Shown here one piece after another: positions 8,538 to 19,000 of a stretch of DNA of 64,000 bases. The stretch is taken from contig FMVL01000003.1 of the NCBI GenBank assembly GCA_900102235.1, forward strand, positions 248,001-312,000, written 5' to 3'. The position numbers and the translations under genes were made by a program. The notes under the pieces were generated by a model that had not been told where the DNA came from, made no database searches, and saw nothing but the letters and a program-made list of their open reading frames with translations. This DNA comes from Lachnospiraceae bacterium XBB2008 (lineage in GTDB: Bacteria > Bacillota > Clostridia > Lachnospirales > Lachnospiraceae). The stretch's first letter is position 1, and each line of letters begins with the position of its first letter.

Positions 8538-9256
8538 TGAATCTTGTCAAACAAGCCTGCCATTGCCATCACAAACGGAATTGCATCCAGCAGTACATGC
8601 TGTATATATGATGTCAGGATATTCTTTGACTTGGCATAGTTATAAAAGCAGAATAAAGTGGCAAGTCCCTGATTTATCAGGATCTGTGTCCAGTTATAAT
8701 CATATGCGGTAAGATGAGCAACGGCGAAGACAAGAAGCATGACTACAGTAGCAACTATAACGGACAGCGTACGATTTTTAGTCAGTTTATAGATCAGGAT
8801 CAAAACAACAAGGAAGGTCAGAAGCTTATATAATTCTTCGCCGAGCAGCTGTACCAGTATCAATCCCCAAAAAGCACCGCTCATGTCGGCATTCATGATG
8901 GAATTGTCTGTTTTTTCAGCATTAAAATACATCACGCGGATGAAAGTGATCCCGATCGTAAATACAAACTGAAGGATCAGTGTTACTATGATGCGCACAA
9001 AATCCATTGCCTTAAATTTCTTGACGATATAAGACAATTTACCGCGTGCAGCTATCAGATAGGCAGCGAGCGGAATTGCGCAGAATATAATGGGACCTGA
9101 GTAACCGGGATACTCAATCTCCGCAAATATGGATATCGTTGTCCATATTACTGCCGCAGCAAACAACAGTATTCCCCATGTTTGGATAGGGGGATTATCG
9201 TTGTAAAACGGAAAATCCGGATTGATTACTTTGGCTTCTTTTTTCTCTGAACTCAT
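8534..9256 (-). CDS. CPBP-like (CAAX/Abi) intramembrane protein (240 aa)
   Basis: Six to seven hydrophobic segments are predicted. Three short motifs match the CPBP intramembrane protease family: GEELYKL (E140-E141), FAVAH (H181) and HVLLD (H220, D224). The first motif usually reads EExxxR; here the Arg position holds Leu, so activity is uncertain. A longer frame opens at 9310, but TGAGGAG lies 8 nt before the ATG at 9256 and fixes the start as MSSEKK. The gene sits between DUF4003 and the GGDEF gene and overlaps the latter by GTGA. A multi-spanning scaffold with no protease function is the alternative. Confidence 0.65.
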   Translation of the reverse strand: MSSEKKEAKVINPDFPFYNDNPPIQTWGILLFAAAVIWTTISIFAEIEYPGYSGPIIFCAIPLAAYLIAARGKLSYIVKKFKAMDFVRIIVTLILQFVFTIGITFIRVMYFNAEKTDNSIMNADMSGAFWGLILVQLLGEELYKLLTFLVVLILIYKLTKNRTLSVIVATVVMLLVFAVAHLTAYDYNWTQILINQGLATLFCFYNYAKSKNILTSYIQHVLLDAIPFVMAMAGLFDKIQ

Positions 9257-9290
9257 AGCTGGTCTCCTCACATCATCTACTTTTTCACTG

Positions 9291-10316
9291 TTACCGATCA
9301 TCCGATTCACTGCCGAGTAATGCAGGGATCAGGTTAGCTGCAATGTTGATCGTGGCAGATACAGCCTGTGCCGTTCTTCTTGCCGTTATCTCCGAAATAG
9401 CATTACCGATAGCCGGGCTATTTATCAAACGAGAGTCTCCTCCGCAAACATCGGCAGCCAGCAGTGCAGCATACATCAATCTCTTTTTTGTGTAGGCCTG
9501 CTGATACTTATCTTCAAACCCTTCCTTTTCCTTTAGGTACTCCGCCGCCTCAATGATCTCATCAGCCAGTTCATCGGGACTTAATGCTGTATCAGCAAGC
9601 GATGCAAGAACAGCAAATTCCACATCTTTCCCATAATCTGAATTGCGAGTCTTAAATGCATTATATATCTTTGCAACATTATCACATTTTGAACGCATGT
9701 CTCCATAAGTGACAGCAAGCAATTCACAAAGCCCCTGAACCGCATTCTTTGAGATCCCGAGTTTATACTGATCCGTAAAATACTCATATCCCTCTTCGAA
9801 ATCCCTGATCACAGTATCGACATCCTTGTATGAGATGCCAAGGAGAATTGCTGAAGAAATGTCCTCTGCGGATGTCAGAATAGGATGTTCCCTGTTAAGA
9901 CGGTTCATGATCTCTTTTGATTTGTGTGCCGTTTTATCGCATTCGTCCGAAACACCAAGATCACATATCAGCAGACTGGCCTGTACCAGATAGGAACTGT
10001 CTTCAAATCCCGCTTCGCGCATAATCTTATATGCACCCTTTACTTCATCAAGGTATCTCTCAGGATTCCCGGAAAGTGCCATTTTACTTATGACCACGAT
10101 CTCAGTCATCGACCTTAGCTTAGAAAAGATATTCGCCTGCTTTTTGAGTATCTTTCTGCATTCCGTCAACTTCTCAGCCTCTGCTCTCCTGTCTGCGGAA
10201 GAAAAGATGAGCCCGGCAACCTTACAGATCTGATCTTCTTCAAACTGAAACCCATTATGTATCACCATATAATTGTCGGCAAGAAGATCACATTTATCCT
10301 TTAAAATCTCATTCAT
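9291..10316 (-). CDS. DUF4003 family protein (341 aa)
   Basis: The protein is soluble and mainly alpha-helical. It contains the segment MREAGFEDSSYLVQASLLIC and a C-terminal ADVCGGDSRLINSPAIGNA region that I recognise as typical of DUF4003. The extreme C-terminus has a short hydrophobic stretch (about 315-333). Function is unknown. Its ATG overlaps the stop of the lipoprotein gene (ATGA) and it is followed by the CPBP-like gene after 34 bp, so it belongs to the STAS-to-GGDEF operon. Confidence 0.75.
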   Translation of the reverse strand: MNEILKDKCDLLADNYMVIHNGFQFEEDQICKVAGLIFSSADRRAEAEKLTECRKILKKQANIFSKLRSMTEIVVISKMALSGNPERYLDEVKGAYKIMREAGFEDSSYLVQASLLICDLGVSDECDKTAHKSKEIMNRLNREHPILTSAEDISSAILLGISYKDVDTVIRDFEEGYEYFTDQYKLGISKNAVQGLCELLAVTYGDMRSKCDNVAKIYNAFKTRNSDYGKDVEFAVLASLADTALSPDELADEIIEAAEYLKEKEGFEDKYQQAYTKKRLMYAALLAADVCGGDSRLINSPAIGNAISEITARRTAQAVSATINIAANLIPALLGSESDDR

Positions 10317-10912
10317 ACCCCATCACCCTCTGTAGTAAAACAGTGACTTATATTATAAATACCATCTATCATGCAAACAGGAGTATTGCCTCTCAAAACA
10401 TATGCGTCCAGAACATAGCTGTCCATTTCCGATGTGTTCCGGTCCCGGTCATCATATCCTATGAGTAGCTCCGAATAACCGTCACCGTTTATATCTATCA
10501 GCGCATATCCGACATTCTCAAGAATCGATTCCCTGTCCTCATACATGATCTTTTCCATAAGACCGACCGAGAAAAACTCATATTCCTGATCATCCTTGTA
10601 TCCGTGTTCTATGGCATCCAGTGATTCCGTGATAACGGGGGTAAAGAGTACTTCATAGCCAAGGCCGGGAAGTTCTTCATCTTCGGGTTCTTCCGTGACT
10701 TCCTCATAGGCTTCTTCCGACTCTCCGTTTTCCATAAGTTCCGTTTCAGGGGTATCTTCCCTCTGTTCTTTATCCGACACGGATATGGTTTGGGAAGCAT
10801 TTTCGGACACAGGGGCCCCATCCTGCCTGCTGCCGCAGCCGGTAAGCATCATAATGCAGAGCATCATGCACAATGAAAAAAACAGTTTTTTCCCGTGTGA
10901 TCGCTTTTTCAT
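10313..10912 (-). CDS. Lipoprotein with acidic linker (199 aa)
   Basis: The signal peptide ends in lipobox LTGC (Cys26), so the protein should be lipid-anchored outside the membrane. An acidic, low-complexity linker (about 35-80) precedes a small domain. That domain contains DINGDGYSELLIGYDD, a calcium-binding-like DxNxDG loop of the FG-GAP/EF-hand-like type. The protein ends soon after VLRGNTPVCMIDGIYNISH. Related lipoproteins that I know of continue with further strands, so this one may be short at its C-terminus, but this is inference. It overlaps DUF4003 by 4 bp. Confidence 0.65.
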   Translation of the reverse strand: MKKRSHGKKLFFSLCMMLCIMMLTGCGSRQDGAPVSENASQTISVSDKEQREDTPETELMENGESEEAYEEVTEEPEDEELPGLGYEVLFTPVITESLDAIEHGYKDDQEYEFFSVGLMEKIMYEDRESILENVGYALIDINGDGYSELLIGYDDRDRNTSEMDSYVLDAYVLRGNTPVCMIDGIYNISHCFTTEGDGV

Positions 10913-10959
10913 AATGCAGGCAGATTATAATCAAAAGGGTCGTCTAATACGGATTTGTT

Positions 10960-13149
10960 TCATTTCAGAAATACTTTATATCTGAAACACAGAGTAGTCA
11001 GATCATCATACTGTTCCGCTGCACCCGTGAATTCCGATATCCTCTTTCTGACCAGTCCGTCCATTTCGTCAACAGGTAGAGAGCCCGCCTCATTAAGAGC
11101 TGACAGCATGCGTCCCTCTCCAAACATCTCTCCGTCCTCATTACAGCTTTCGGTAACTCCGTCTGTATAGAGATAGATCGTATCTCCCGCAGACAGTTTC
11201 ATCGTATTAAGCTTAAATCTGGCCGCCTCAAGAGCCGCTACCAGAATACTGTGCTCATCCTCCTCTATCCTGAATTCGCCGTCCGCTCTTCGGATGGCTG
11301 CATACATATGTCCGCCGTCAACGAAATCCATAACCCCCGTAGAAAGCGTAATGACTCCGAGCCACACGGTCACAAACATGCCCTCAACCGATTCTTCTCT
11401 CAGTCTTTTATTTGCCTCGGTAATGGCTTCTACTACATCCCCGCCGTGTATGACCATCATGGATCTGATCATCTGCTTGCACAGAACCATGAAAAGCGCC
11501 GCAGTGATACCTTTACCGGATACATCGCCTATCATGATGACCAGATGATCATCATCCAGGTAAAAGAAATCATACATATCCCCTCCGACATTTCTGGCGG
11601 GAACCGTCTCAGCATACAATTCGTATTCCGCTCTGCCGCTAAAGCCGGGATAGATAGGGGGGAGCATCTTCATCTGGATCTTTTTGGCGGATTCCATTTC
11701 GGTTGCAAGTCTTTCCTTTTCCGCCGTATGTTCTATTATCTCCTCCAGATAATGCTTCATCCTGACGGACATGGTCTCGAAGGACTGCGCGAGTTCCTCT
11801 ATCTCATCTCCTGTCCTGTATATATCCTCCATCTCAAAGGACATATCATCGGTGATAAATCCGCCAACCGCTCTGGTCATCCTGTTAATAGGGGCTACCC
11901 TTCTCCTGGCCATAAAACTTGCAAAAGCAATGGCCGCACACATTATGAGCAGAAGTAAGGCAAGCATGAAGACAGATGATCTGCCGAAATGACTGTCAAT
12001 TTCGGCAACCATGGATCCGAATGACTCATCGATCTGTGAGCCGAGATCGTGTGACGGAGCAAGGATCTCCTTCTCACTTGCAAATGTGATCTGGCTCCAT
12101 CCGACCGTATCCACCGGCGCGTACGCGGCATAATAGTATTCACCGTCCACGACAGTCCTTGCGATGCCTGTTTCGCCAGCCAGAGCATGATCTATAAGCT
12201 CTCTGAGTTCATCGTTGACCTCCTGCCCGATATCGGTTTTCAGGAGATTGCCGCTTCCCAGTTCACCGCTCTTCCTGGATGAACACAGAAGCTGGCCTTC
12301 ATCGGTTACAAGAATGGAGAAACTGTCGTAATCAACAGTTCTTTCGTCCATTTTGGTCTCAAGAATGTCAAGCCCGGTCGAACCCTCTATTACGGCAACA
12401 AGCTCTCCGTCCACATAGACCGGGGCTCCGAAGACAACCTCGTTGAAGTCATAAAATGCGCTTTTGACTCCCTGAGAAAAAAACACATCTCCTGTTCTGA
12501 CAGCGCCCTGATACCATGGCCTGACAGTAGGGTCATAATCAATGATATTCCCGTCTTCATCAAATTTCTTATCCGAGAGATCATCCATGACAAGGGTAGT
12601 ACCGTCGGGGATCGAAATATAGCAGTCCAGAGCATAACCCTCATTACCACGGACTATCTCCTCCATCATCGGAGCGAGGTTGGCCAGACGTCTGATAATG
12701 TCCATGCTCCCGGCATCGGGCTCCCGTCCTCCGGGCACCAATAACTGCAGAGTCATTACCCCGCCGTCAGACTTTTGCGGGGGATACACGTCGACCGGCT
12801 CATAATTATCCGGATGCCTGAAAACATCTTCGACCTGAGTCCTGAGCACCCTCATGTCATGATCAAGGATCCAGAATTCATCATCAGTCTTGTCGGCAGC
12901 CCATATATTCAGCTGATACAGCGAACTCTCCGTGAGGTCCGACATGGCCTTCGACGATTCATTACGCACCAGATCGGACTGTGCCGTGCTTTCCTTCGCG
13001 ACCACATCGTCCAGGTGTCTCACCTGAGAATATGACATAGCCATAAAGATACACCCGATACACAGGACAAATACAACGACAAAACCGATAAGCTTACCGG
13101 CCAGTCCTCTCATATTCATCTTACGGATAAAGCTAAAAGGGGGCTTCAC
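10960..13149 (-). CDS. Cache-HAMP-PP2C (SpoIIE/RsbU-type) phosphatase (729 aa)
   Basis: The order is an N-terminal helix (about 15-40), an extracytoplasmic double Cache sensor (about 45-385, with RPWYQGAVRTGDVFFS and GWSQITFASEKEIL), a second helix (about 393-415), HAMP (416-470), a coiled linker and a SpoIIE-like PP2C domain (about 490-725). Catalytic metal motifs are visible: VGGDMYDF (about 521), IGDVSGKGI, DGGH, YTDGVTES and DDLTTL. Such proteins dephosphorylate an anti-anti-sigma factor in partner-switching pathways. The STAS gene lies 8 bp upstream. The start is GTG at 13149 behind GGAG; an internal ATG at 13119 is the alternative. Confidence 0.93.
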   Translation of the reverse strand: MKPPFSFIRKMNMRGLAGKLIGFVVVFVLCIGCIFMAMSYSQVRHLDDVVAKESTAQSDLVRNESSKAMSDLTESSLYQLNIWAADKTDDEFWILDHDMRVLRTQVEDVFRHPDNYEPVDVYPPQKSDGGVMTLQLLVPGGREPDAGSMDIIRRLANLAPMMEEIVRGNEGYALDCYISIPDGTTLVMDDLSDKKFDEDGNIIDYDPTVRPWYQGAVRTGDVFFSQGVKSAFYDFNEVVFGAPVYVDGELVAVIEGSTGLDILETKMDERTVDYDSFSILVTDEGQLLCSSRKSGELGSGNLLKTDIGQEVNDELRELIDHALAGETGIARTVVDGEYYYAAYAPVDTVGWSQITFASEKEILAPSHDLGSQIDESFGSMVAEIDSHFGRSSVFMLALLLLIMCAAIAFASFMARRRVAPINRMTRAVGGFITDDMSFEMEDIYRTGDEIEELAQSFETMSVRMKHYLEEIIEHTAEKERLATEMESAKKIQMKMLPPIYPGFSGRAEYELYAETVPARNVGGDMYDFFYLDDDHLVIMIGDVSGKGITAALFMVLCKQMIRSMMVIHGGDVVEAITEANKRLREESVEGMFVTVWLGVITLSTGVMDFVDGGHMYAAIRRADGEFRIEEDEHSILVAALEAARFKLNTMKLSAGDTIYLYTDGVTESCNEDGEMFGEGRMLSALNEAGSLPVDEMDGLVRKRISEFTGAAEQYDDLTTLCFRYKVFLK

Positions 13150-13156
13150 AGATCAC

Positions 13157-13465
13157 TCACTCCGCACGTTTGATGTCGATGAAATCAGTAAAACCACTGA
13201 GTTTCAATGTATCGTAAAGAACGCTGTTCGCGTTTATGATCGACAGACCGCCGTCTCTCTCGGACAGTATCTGATACGACTCCAGAATTACCCTGAGTCC
13301 GGCGGATGATGTATAGTTACAATCCGCCAGATCAAATATCAGGCTCGAAACATTTTCAAGTTCTCCCTTCAACGCCTCTTTCAGCTGAGGTGATGTCTTA
13401 ATGTCCAGAGAACCTTCTATCGCTACTGTCAGGACATCTCCGTCTTTAGTTTTTTTAACATTCAT
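13157..13465 (-). CDS. STAS-domain anti-sigma factor antagonist (102 aa)
   Basis: This is a single STAS domain. The phospho-acceptor loop reads DLADCNYTSSAGLRVI, with S53/S54 at the position of SpoIIAA Ser58. The frame extends upstream, but GGGAGG 7 nt before the ATG at 13465 fixes the start as MNVKK. The product is the expected substrate of the PP2C phosphatase encoded 8 bp downstream. No anti-sigma kinase gene (HATPase_c) is in the window, so the partner must lie elsewhere. It is divergent from the 811-residue protein gene across a 79-bp AT-rich promoter region. Confidence 0.9.
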   Translation of the reverse strand: MNVKKTKDGDVLTVAIEGSLDIKTSPQLKEALKGELENVSSLIFDLADCNYTSSAGLRVILESYQILSERDGGLSIINANSVLYDTLKLSGFTDFIDIKRAE

Positions 13466-13544
13466 TGGCAACCTCCCGATTTGGATATAATATATTATTA
13501 TATCACAGTACAGTATTTCCTTTATCGGAGAAAGGCGCAAAATC
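13466..13544. promoter_or_regulatory. Divergent AT-rich promoter region
   Basis: The 79 bp between the STAS gene and the 811-residue gene hold the palindromic run TATAATATATTATTATATC. It provides a TATAAT-like -10 box on both strands. A possible rightward -35 is TTGGCA at 13466-13471 with a short 15-bp spacer. Shared control of the two transcripts is possible; no operator is recognised. Confidence 0.5.
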
Positions 13545-15980
13545 ATGGATATGCTGTTTCACGACAAAAACAGAAATAAGTTCGTTCACGATGACGGCTA
13601 CGATACCTGGAGTAAGGATCTGATCCTGGATTCTCAGGGCCTTATGACTCTTAAGGAGCTGGAACAGGAACGGAAAAAGTACAACAAGAAAGGTCTTCAG
13701 AAGATCAACAGTTCTCTGCTTGAAGAGGAAAAATCGCATATGGCGGGGAACGGGAATATATCAGAACAGGACCGGCGATCCAACATTTTTAACCTGGCTT
13801 CGACGATGCAGAAAGCCGCGACAGTATATAATGTCAGATTGAACAACGACATAAGGGATCATGAGGAAAACATAGAGACCATGAGTTCTCATGATCTATA
13901 TGCCACATTCACGAAGGACCTGAAAGAATTCATGTCTGATGATCTCCTGTCCCGTGACACTCTGAAGGAAATGGGAAAAGACGAAGTCCTTCTTTCCGCT
14001 TATACAGAAATATGCTCTTTAAAAGGCAAGTTTGAGAAGCTGAAACTGGATATGCTGTACCTTCAGGGATCAGACGTAGCCAAGTCAGATAAGATACTCA
14101 AAAAAACCGATGAGCGCAAGGCTTTCTACGCCAAATTCCGCGCAGCCAGAATACTGATAGCCTACCATGATGCCCGTATGGCCATATGCTCCAGCACCTA
14201 TTACAGAGACCGCGATCTGAAGCACATATCGACCGCAACATCCAAAAACGGAAAGCGGATGCAGATCATGATGGATGATTCAAAGCAGAAATACCAACGA
14301 CTGCTGGAGTGCATAGAAAACCTGCCGAATGAAGATCTTGATGAGCTTAAGGTTGATGATCAGGTCGAAGAAATGGTGCAGCAGGCTGTTGAAGAAAATG
14401 CACAGCAGGAAATCCAGCAGATCGATCAGTCCGAAGAGGCTGAAGAGGTTAAACAACAAATCCCCTCTTTATCCCAGGAGTGTGAACTGATCTTCGGAGA
14501 TAAGATCGGAGAGGCTTACAGTGAGAACCCGTCTTTAACTTACAGCGATCTTAATTCACTTGCAAAATATTCGAATACGACCATCGAGTTTACCGGCGAG
14601 GCGTTGAAGCAGTTTTCAAAACTCTATCTGCTTCGTCTGATCGCCGGAAAAGAAAACCCCAACGATATTGAAGACATCAACCTGATCTACTCCGGCAAGT
14701 CTTTTGGCAGTCGGACCGTTTATACCGTGACAGGTGCCTTTATGCCAATGTCCGAAGGTTTTTTCTCCAAGACGAGTCCTGCTTCGCTTAAGAAAGGAAG
14801 CAAGGAACTCCCCTCTTTGGACGGACTTCCGCTTCCTGTCCTTGACCATGAATTTGTGAGCTCGATCCTTGCAGCCACCCCCGAAGATGTCCTGAATCTG
14901 TTTAAAGATCAGAAGCTGTCAAAAGATAAGCGTGATGCGATCGTTTCCCGATTTGTCTGGATCAAAGAGACACTTGCCGATAAGCTCGACAAAGAGAAGG
15001 AGCTTCCGCTTGAAAACAGAAGCATCATCATGCCGACGGAATGGGCAGACCCCGGAGTTCAGACCGAATTAAAGGAAAAAATCATAAGAAACAGCAGAAT
15101 AATGTTCCCTCAAATGGTTCAAGCCAATATGCGCTTGGAAGGAGACCCGAACTCTGCGAAAGACGAAGTCGATAAAAAATATTACAAGATATATTCTACT
15201 ATCAAAAACAAGATCAGATCCGAAAAGGATCCCGGGAAAGCCCTGCTTATTCTGGCCCGGTTTAAGATGGGTGTCAGCAATGGTACGGCAGATGCTCTGT
15301 TGGGCAATATCCATAGCCGCATCATTGCCTGGGAAATGTGCCAGCGTATTATAGACGAACTGCTGACCGAAGATATGATAAAGGCGTATGTGAAACTCGA
15401 ATATGAAGCCCAAAAACGTGTCCTGGCCGCCTATAATAAAATAGCGAAAACAGTCACCGAGGTGCCTGAGGAGTTCCGGGATAATCTTTATATTAATGAG
15501 GAGATAGATGAACGGATCGATCAAATGCGCGATGAGGTCCTCGAAGGTGAACAGTTTAACGAGGAAGAGGCACGCCAAAAGGTCGAGGCAGAGGTTGAAG
15601 AAGAACTAAGGATACAGTATATCTTTTATCTGATGGAACAGGAAGATATGAAACTGGCAATAGATCTCCAGACGATCACCGGATTACGCAAGAATCTGTC
15701 TGAATTTGACAATAAAACAATGAAGATCAAACATTTTAAGCCCGAAGAAATCATTGCCGATCATTCACAGAAATATGCCTTATCACTTCCTGAGGGAGCT
15801 GAAGGATACAGAAAGAATTCGGAAAAAGCAAATGCCCTGTTCAAGCGGTTCAATGATTTTTCACTCTTAGACAGAAACAAGACAGACAGAATTAAAAGCC
15901 GGTGCAACGCACAGATCATAAAACTCGGTTTGCAGGATTATCCTGAACTCACGCAGGTCGCACAGGGAAATCCCAACTAG
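13545..15980 (+). CDS. Large helical protein, paralogue of calpain-like protein N-terminus (811 aa)
   Basis: The family is not recognised. There is no signal peptide or membrane segment, so the protein should be cytosolic. Residues about 57-265 are clearly homologous to residues 63-270 of the calpain-like protein at 16013-19951. Shared anchors are SLLEEE, an ERR/DRR turn, L(K/R)EFM, the LY-GS turn, and AARILIAYHDARMAICSS (200-217) against AARLLFSYHNARLQICSS. A Gln/Glu-rich linker (270-310) leads to a unique, mostly helical C-terminal half. A patch there (about 345-400) weakly resembles residues 290-400 of the 2219-residue protein. It points rightwards, converging on the leftward operon, with 32 bp between stops. 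Confidence 0.8.
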   Translation: MDMLFHDKNRNKFVHDDGYDTWSKDLILDSQGLMTLKELEQERKKYNKKGLQKINSSLLEEEKSHMAGNGNISEQDRRSNIFNLASTMQKAATVYNVRLNNDIRDHEENIETMSSHDLYATFTKDLKEFMSDDLLSRDTLKEMGKDEVLLSAYTEICSLKGKFEKLKLDMLYLQGSDVAKSDKILKKTDERKAFYAKFRAARILIAYHDARMAICSSTYYRDRDLKHISTATSKNGKRMQIMMDDSKQKYQRLLECIENLPNEDLDELKVDDQVEEMVQQAVEENAQQEIQQIDQSEEAEEVKQQIPSLSQECELIFGDKIGEAYSENPSLTYSDLNSLAKYSNTTIEFTGEALKQFSKLYLLRLIAGKENPNDIEDINLIYSGKSFGSRTVYTVTGAFMPMSEGFFSKTSPASLKKGSKELPSLDGLPLPVLDHEFVSSILAATPEDVLNLFKDQKLSKDKRDAIVSRFVWIKETLADKLDKEKELPLENRSIIMPTEWADPGVQTELKEKIIRNSRIMFPQMVQANMRLEGDPNSAKDEVDKKYYKIYSTIKNKIRSEKDPGKALLILARFKMGVSNGTADALLGNIHSRIIAWEMCQRIIDELLTEDMIKAYVKLEYEAQKRVLAAYNKIAKTVTEVPEEFRDNLYINEEIDERIDQMRDEVLEGEQFNEEEARQKVEAEVEEELRIQYIFYLMEQEDMKLAIDLQTITGLRKNLSEFDNKTMKIKHFKPEEIIADHSQKYALSLPEGAEGYRKNSEKANALFKRFNDFSLLDRNKTDRIKSRCNAQIIKLGLQDYPELTQVAQGNPN

Positions 15981-15992
15981 ATTTCCCTGTGC
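15960..15992. terminator. Hairpin between convergent genes, spanning a stop codon
   Basis: The 12-bp stem GCACAGGGAAAT / ATTTCCCTGTGC has a 9-nt loop that contains the TAG stop of the 811-residue gene. It sits between the two convergent stops and could end transcription from both sides. There is no T-tract, so efficiency is uncertain. Confidence 0.6.
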
Positions 15993-16012
15993 GAAAACTG
16001 CAAAACGGAATA

Positions 16013-19000
16013 TCATTTTGGTGCTATCGTATATCCGCGGAACTTATTCATAAACTCATTTAGCTCAACATAAACGATCCCATGGTTCGGGTCACCGCTT
16101 GTACGTTCCTTTACTTTCGAAACGACCTGATCGCCCTGGACCTCATATTCTTTGGAATAACGGCCCCACGGATTTCTCAGTTTGATATACTTGGCATTTT
16201 TGAATTCTCCCTCTGCCACCCCAAGTATCGTATATTGGTGGCCATAGGTAATCCCTTCATCCATAGGCTGCCCATCCTGCCCAACTTCCTTTCCGTTACC
16301 ACGGAATGCATAGGTGCTCGCTCCCAGGGTTTTGCCTTCTGCAAGAGCGCCGGCAATCTTATCAAAGGTCTGTACGGCATGCTCTGTGTATTCTCCGCCA
16401 AATCCTCTGTGATCAAGGTCATCGACCTTATCAGCCTGTTTACTGAGGAGCGCAAGTCTTTCCGCGATCATCTGTTTAAGATCCGATCTGAGAGATGTCC
16501 AATTCGGATCAAAACCCTGAAGTTCTTTCAATAAGCTGCTGCCAAGTTTGGAATCCAGACGATATTTTTTCAGATATTTGACAACTTCCGCAGACTCAGC
16601 GCCATTATCCAGCAGATCAGTCGTCACTTTACCCAATGAAACCAGAAGATCCTGCACATCCTCTATCGTGGCCTTTTTTGAGAAAAATCTCAATGTATCT
16701 TCCGGGTTTTCTACAGCCTTGAAAGCCTCACTCTGGAACAGATGAACCGACAGAAGCTTCGTGATGATCCTGTCTGTGATATATTCTTTAAACGCGCTTT
16801 TATCCTTCGGAGCCTTAGATTCTTTATATGCATCCTTATCAAGGCCGGCATTTGTCTTCATTTGTTCAAGATACAATACCATATTGTTGGTCTTTCGCTC
16901 TTTAAAGTAATCCGTATCTGATTCTATCCGGCCGTTTGTCTCACTTTTGACACCCATGAGAGCGCCGCATATCTCATCATAGCTGCTATCACCAAACATC
17001 AGCCAGTGAAGATTTGCAAACATGTTCCGATCATCATAAAGCTCCGGTGACCCGGCCAGATTCACCTGTCCGTCAAGCCTATTGAAGCTGTTCGCATTTC
17101 TTTTCCATGAAGACATATTAGCGGTATTCCGGGTCGCTTCAGGCGCTGTATAAATCCTAAATGTTGAATAGGCCGTCTCCATGACACGCACCCATAAAGC
17201 ACTGTTTAAATTTTTATCCGTGGTGGCTTTCGGCACATTTATATAATAAGGTTCGTAGCCACCGGTTTTGTTATCCAGGAAAAAGCGCACAGTCACAGAA
17301 TCCCCGTGATCGTACATCATATTCTTGATCATCTCCGGATCTTTGTGAACCATGGATGTCAGCGCACTTAAAAGCATGCAGTCGTTGAATTCGCCCTGAA
17401 TAACATCATTTACACACGGCTCATGCGAAAACAGTAACTCTTTATGCTTGAATTCCGTTGATATTGTTTCCGCATTTTCGCCGTTATACATTTGATTGTT
17501 ATAGGAAGTTCTTGCTATATGAACCTTATGACCCTTATCGAAAGTCAGTTTTCCGAGGCACTGATCTTTAAGGCGATCATAATACTTTTTAACAAGCGCC
17601 TTTGAAGCCTGATCCATGGTCTGCGCTGTATCCTTATCGTCGTTGATCCGGCGGTTCAGATCCGACAGTGCGCTGACAGCTTTAAACAAAAGATCACTTT
17701 CACTTTTCAGATTTTCAGTTATTTGATCGAAGTTTGAGTCCTTAACTCCATAGGCAGTTACCGCATCACCGAACGTATCATTGATCTGAGCATATTTCTT
17801 GAGCATATCAAGTATACCCTTAAGGGTCACATCATTCGTCTTTTCTTTGGCGAGGTCCTCAGCCAACTGCCTCTTTACTTCCTTACGTTTTACCTCACTG
17901 GCCAGTTCATCCGTGTCCTTCTGCTCAACCTTCCCGATACTGCCCGAATAACTGTTATCGGATTTTTTCTCAAGCTCAGACGGAATCTGAAATAATACGG
18001 TTTGCTGAACCTTATCCTGAACTTTCTCCTGAACCTTCTCCTCTTCAAGAGACGGCATATAGTCATACCCTTCGATCTCTCTCTTTTGAACTTCAGTGAG
18101 CGGCTTGGCATCTTTAAGCGCCTGCTTAAACGCTGCGATCGAGTCTTCCTCTTCGAAATCCATCTCATCAGATTCGACCGGAACTTCACCGTTCTCCATC
18201 GTCTGACCGAACTCTGCCATCTCCTGCTCGGACATGGCCGGAACGTCCTTCAGAAGATCAAGGAATTCTTCTTCCTCTGCGTCTGTCGCTGCGCCTGTCT
18301 TTGCGCCTGCCTCAGCTTCCCGTTTTTTCTTCTCGGACAGCTGTCTTTCGAGTTCACGTCTCTGTTCATTTGCTTTCTTTGCTATATCTTCTTTACGGGC
18401 TTCAGCATCTGCTTTTTTCTTCTTTTCGTACGCCTCTTTTTCCTGCTGTACAGGTTCATCCAGGATTGCGTTAAGTACATCCTCTTCAGCTGCGAAGTTT
18501 TCTCTCTCTTTTATCTCGTTCTCTGCTTTTAGTTTTTTCCTCTCAGACAGCTTTCTTTCAAGCTCGCGTCTTTGCTCGTTCGCTTTCTTCGATATCGCTT
18601 CTTTCCGGGTTTCTGTCAGTTCTTTGACCCGCTTCTGATACTCTGTCTCCTCCGATGTCTGCTCATTTAAGAGCGCATCGAGCTCGGCTTCGTCGGCGTC
18701 TATCTCCGCCTTCTGTTTTTTCCTGTCTGCCAGCTCCTTTTCGAGCTTAATTCTTTGCTCATTCGCTTTCTTTTTTATCTCTGCATTCCGGGCCTCAATC
18801 ACAGTTTTCCGGGCTTCGATCTCATCTTTCCGGGCTTCGATATCTTCTTTTTTCTTCTTTTCGTATTCCTCTCTCTCCTGCTGTACAGGTTCATCCAGGA
18901 ATGCATCGAGCTCGGCTTCATCCGCGAGCGCCTTCTGCGCCTCCAGCTTCTTTTTTTCTTCAGCCTTAGCGCTTAACTCTTCCTCAGCCTTGGCGCTCAG

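Noticed and set aside
8534-9310. Longer CPBP-like reading frame starting at 9310
   Set aside because: It would start inside DUF4003 without a ribosome site; the ATG at 9256 has TGAGGAG at good spacing.
18002-18638. Plus-strand Phe/Leu/Ser-rich ORFs opposite the calpain-like gene
   Set aside because: They mirror the Lys/Glu/Arg coiled-coil codons on the other strand and look hydrophobic only for that reason.
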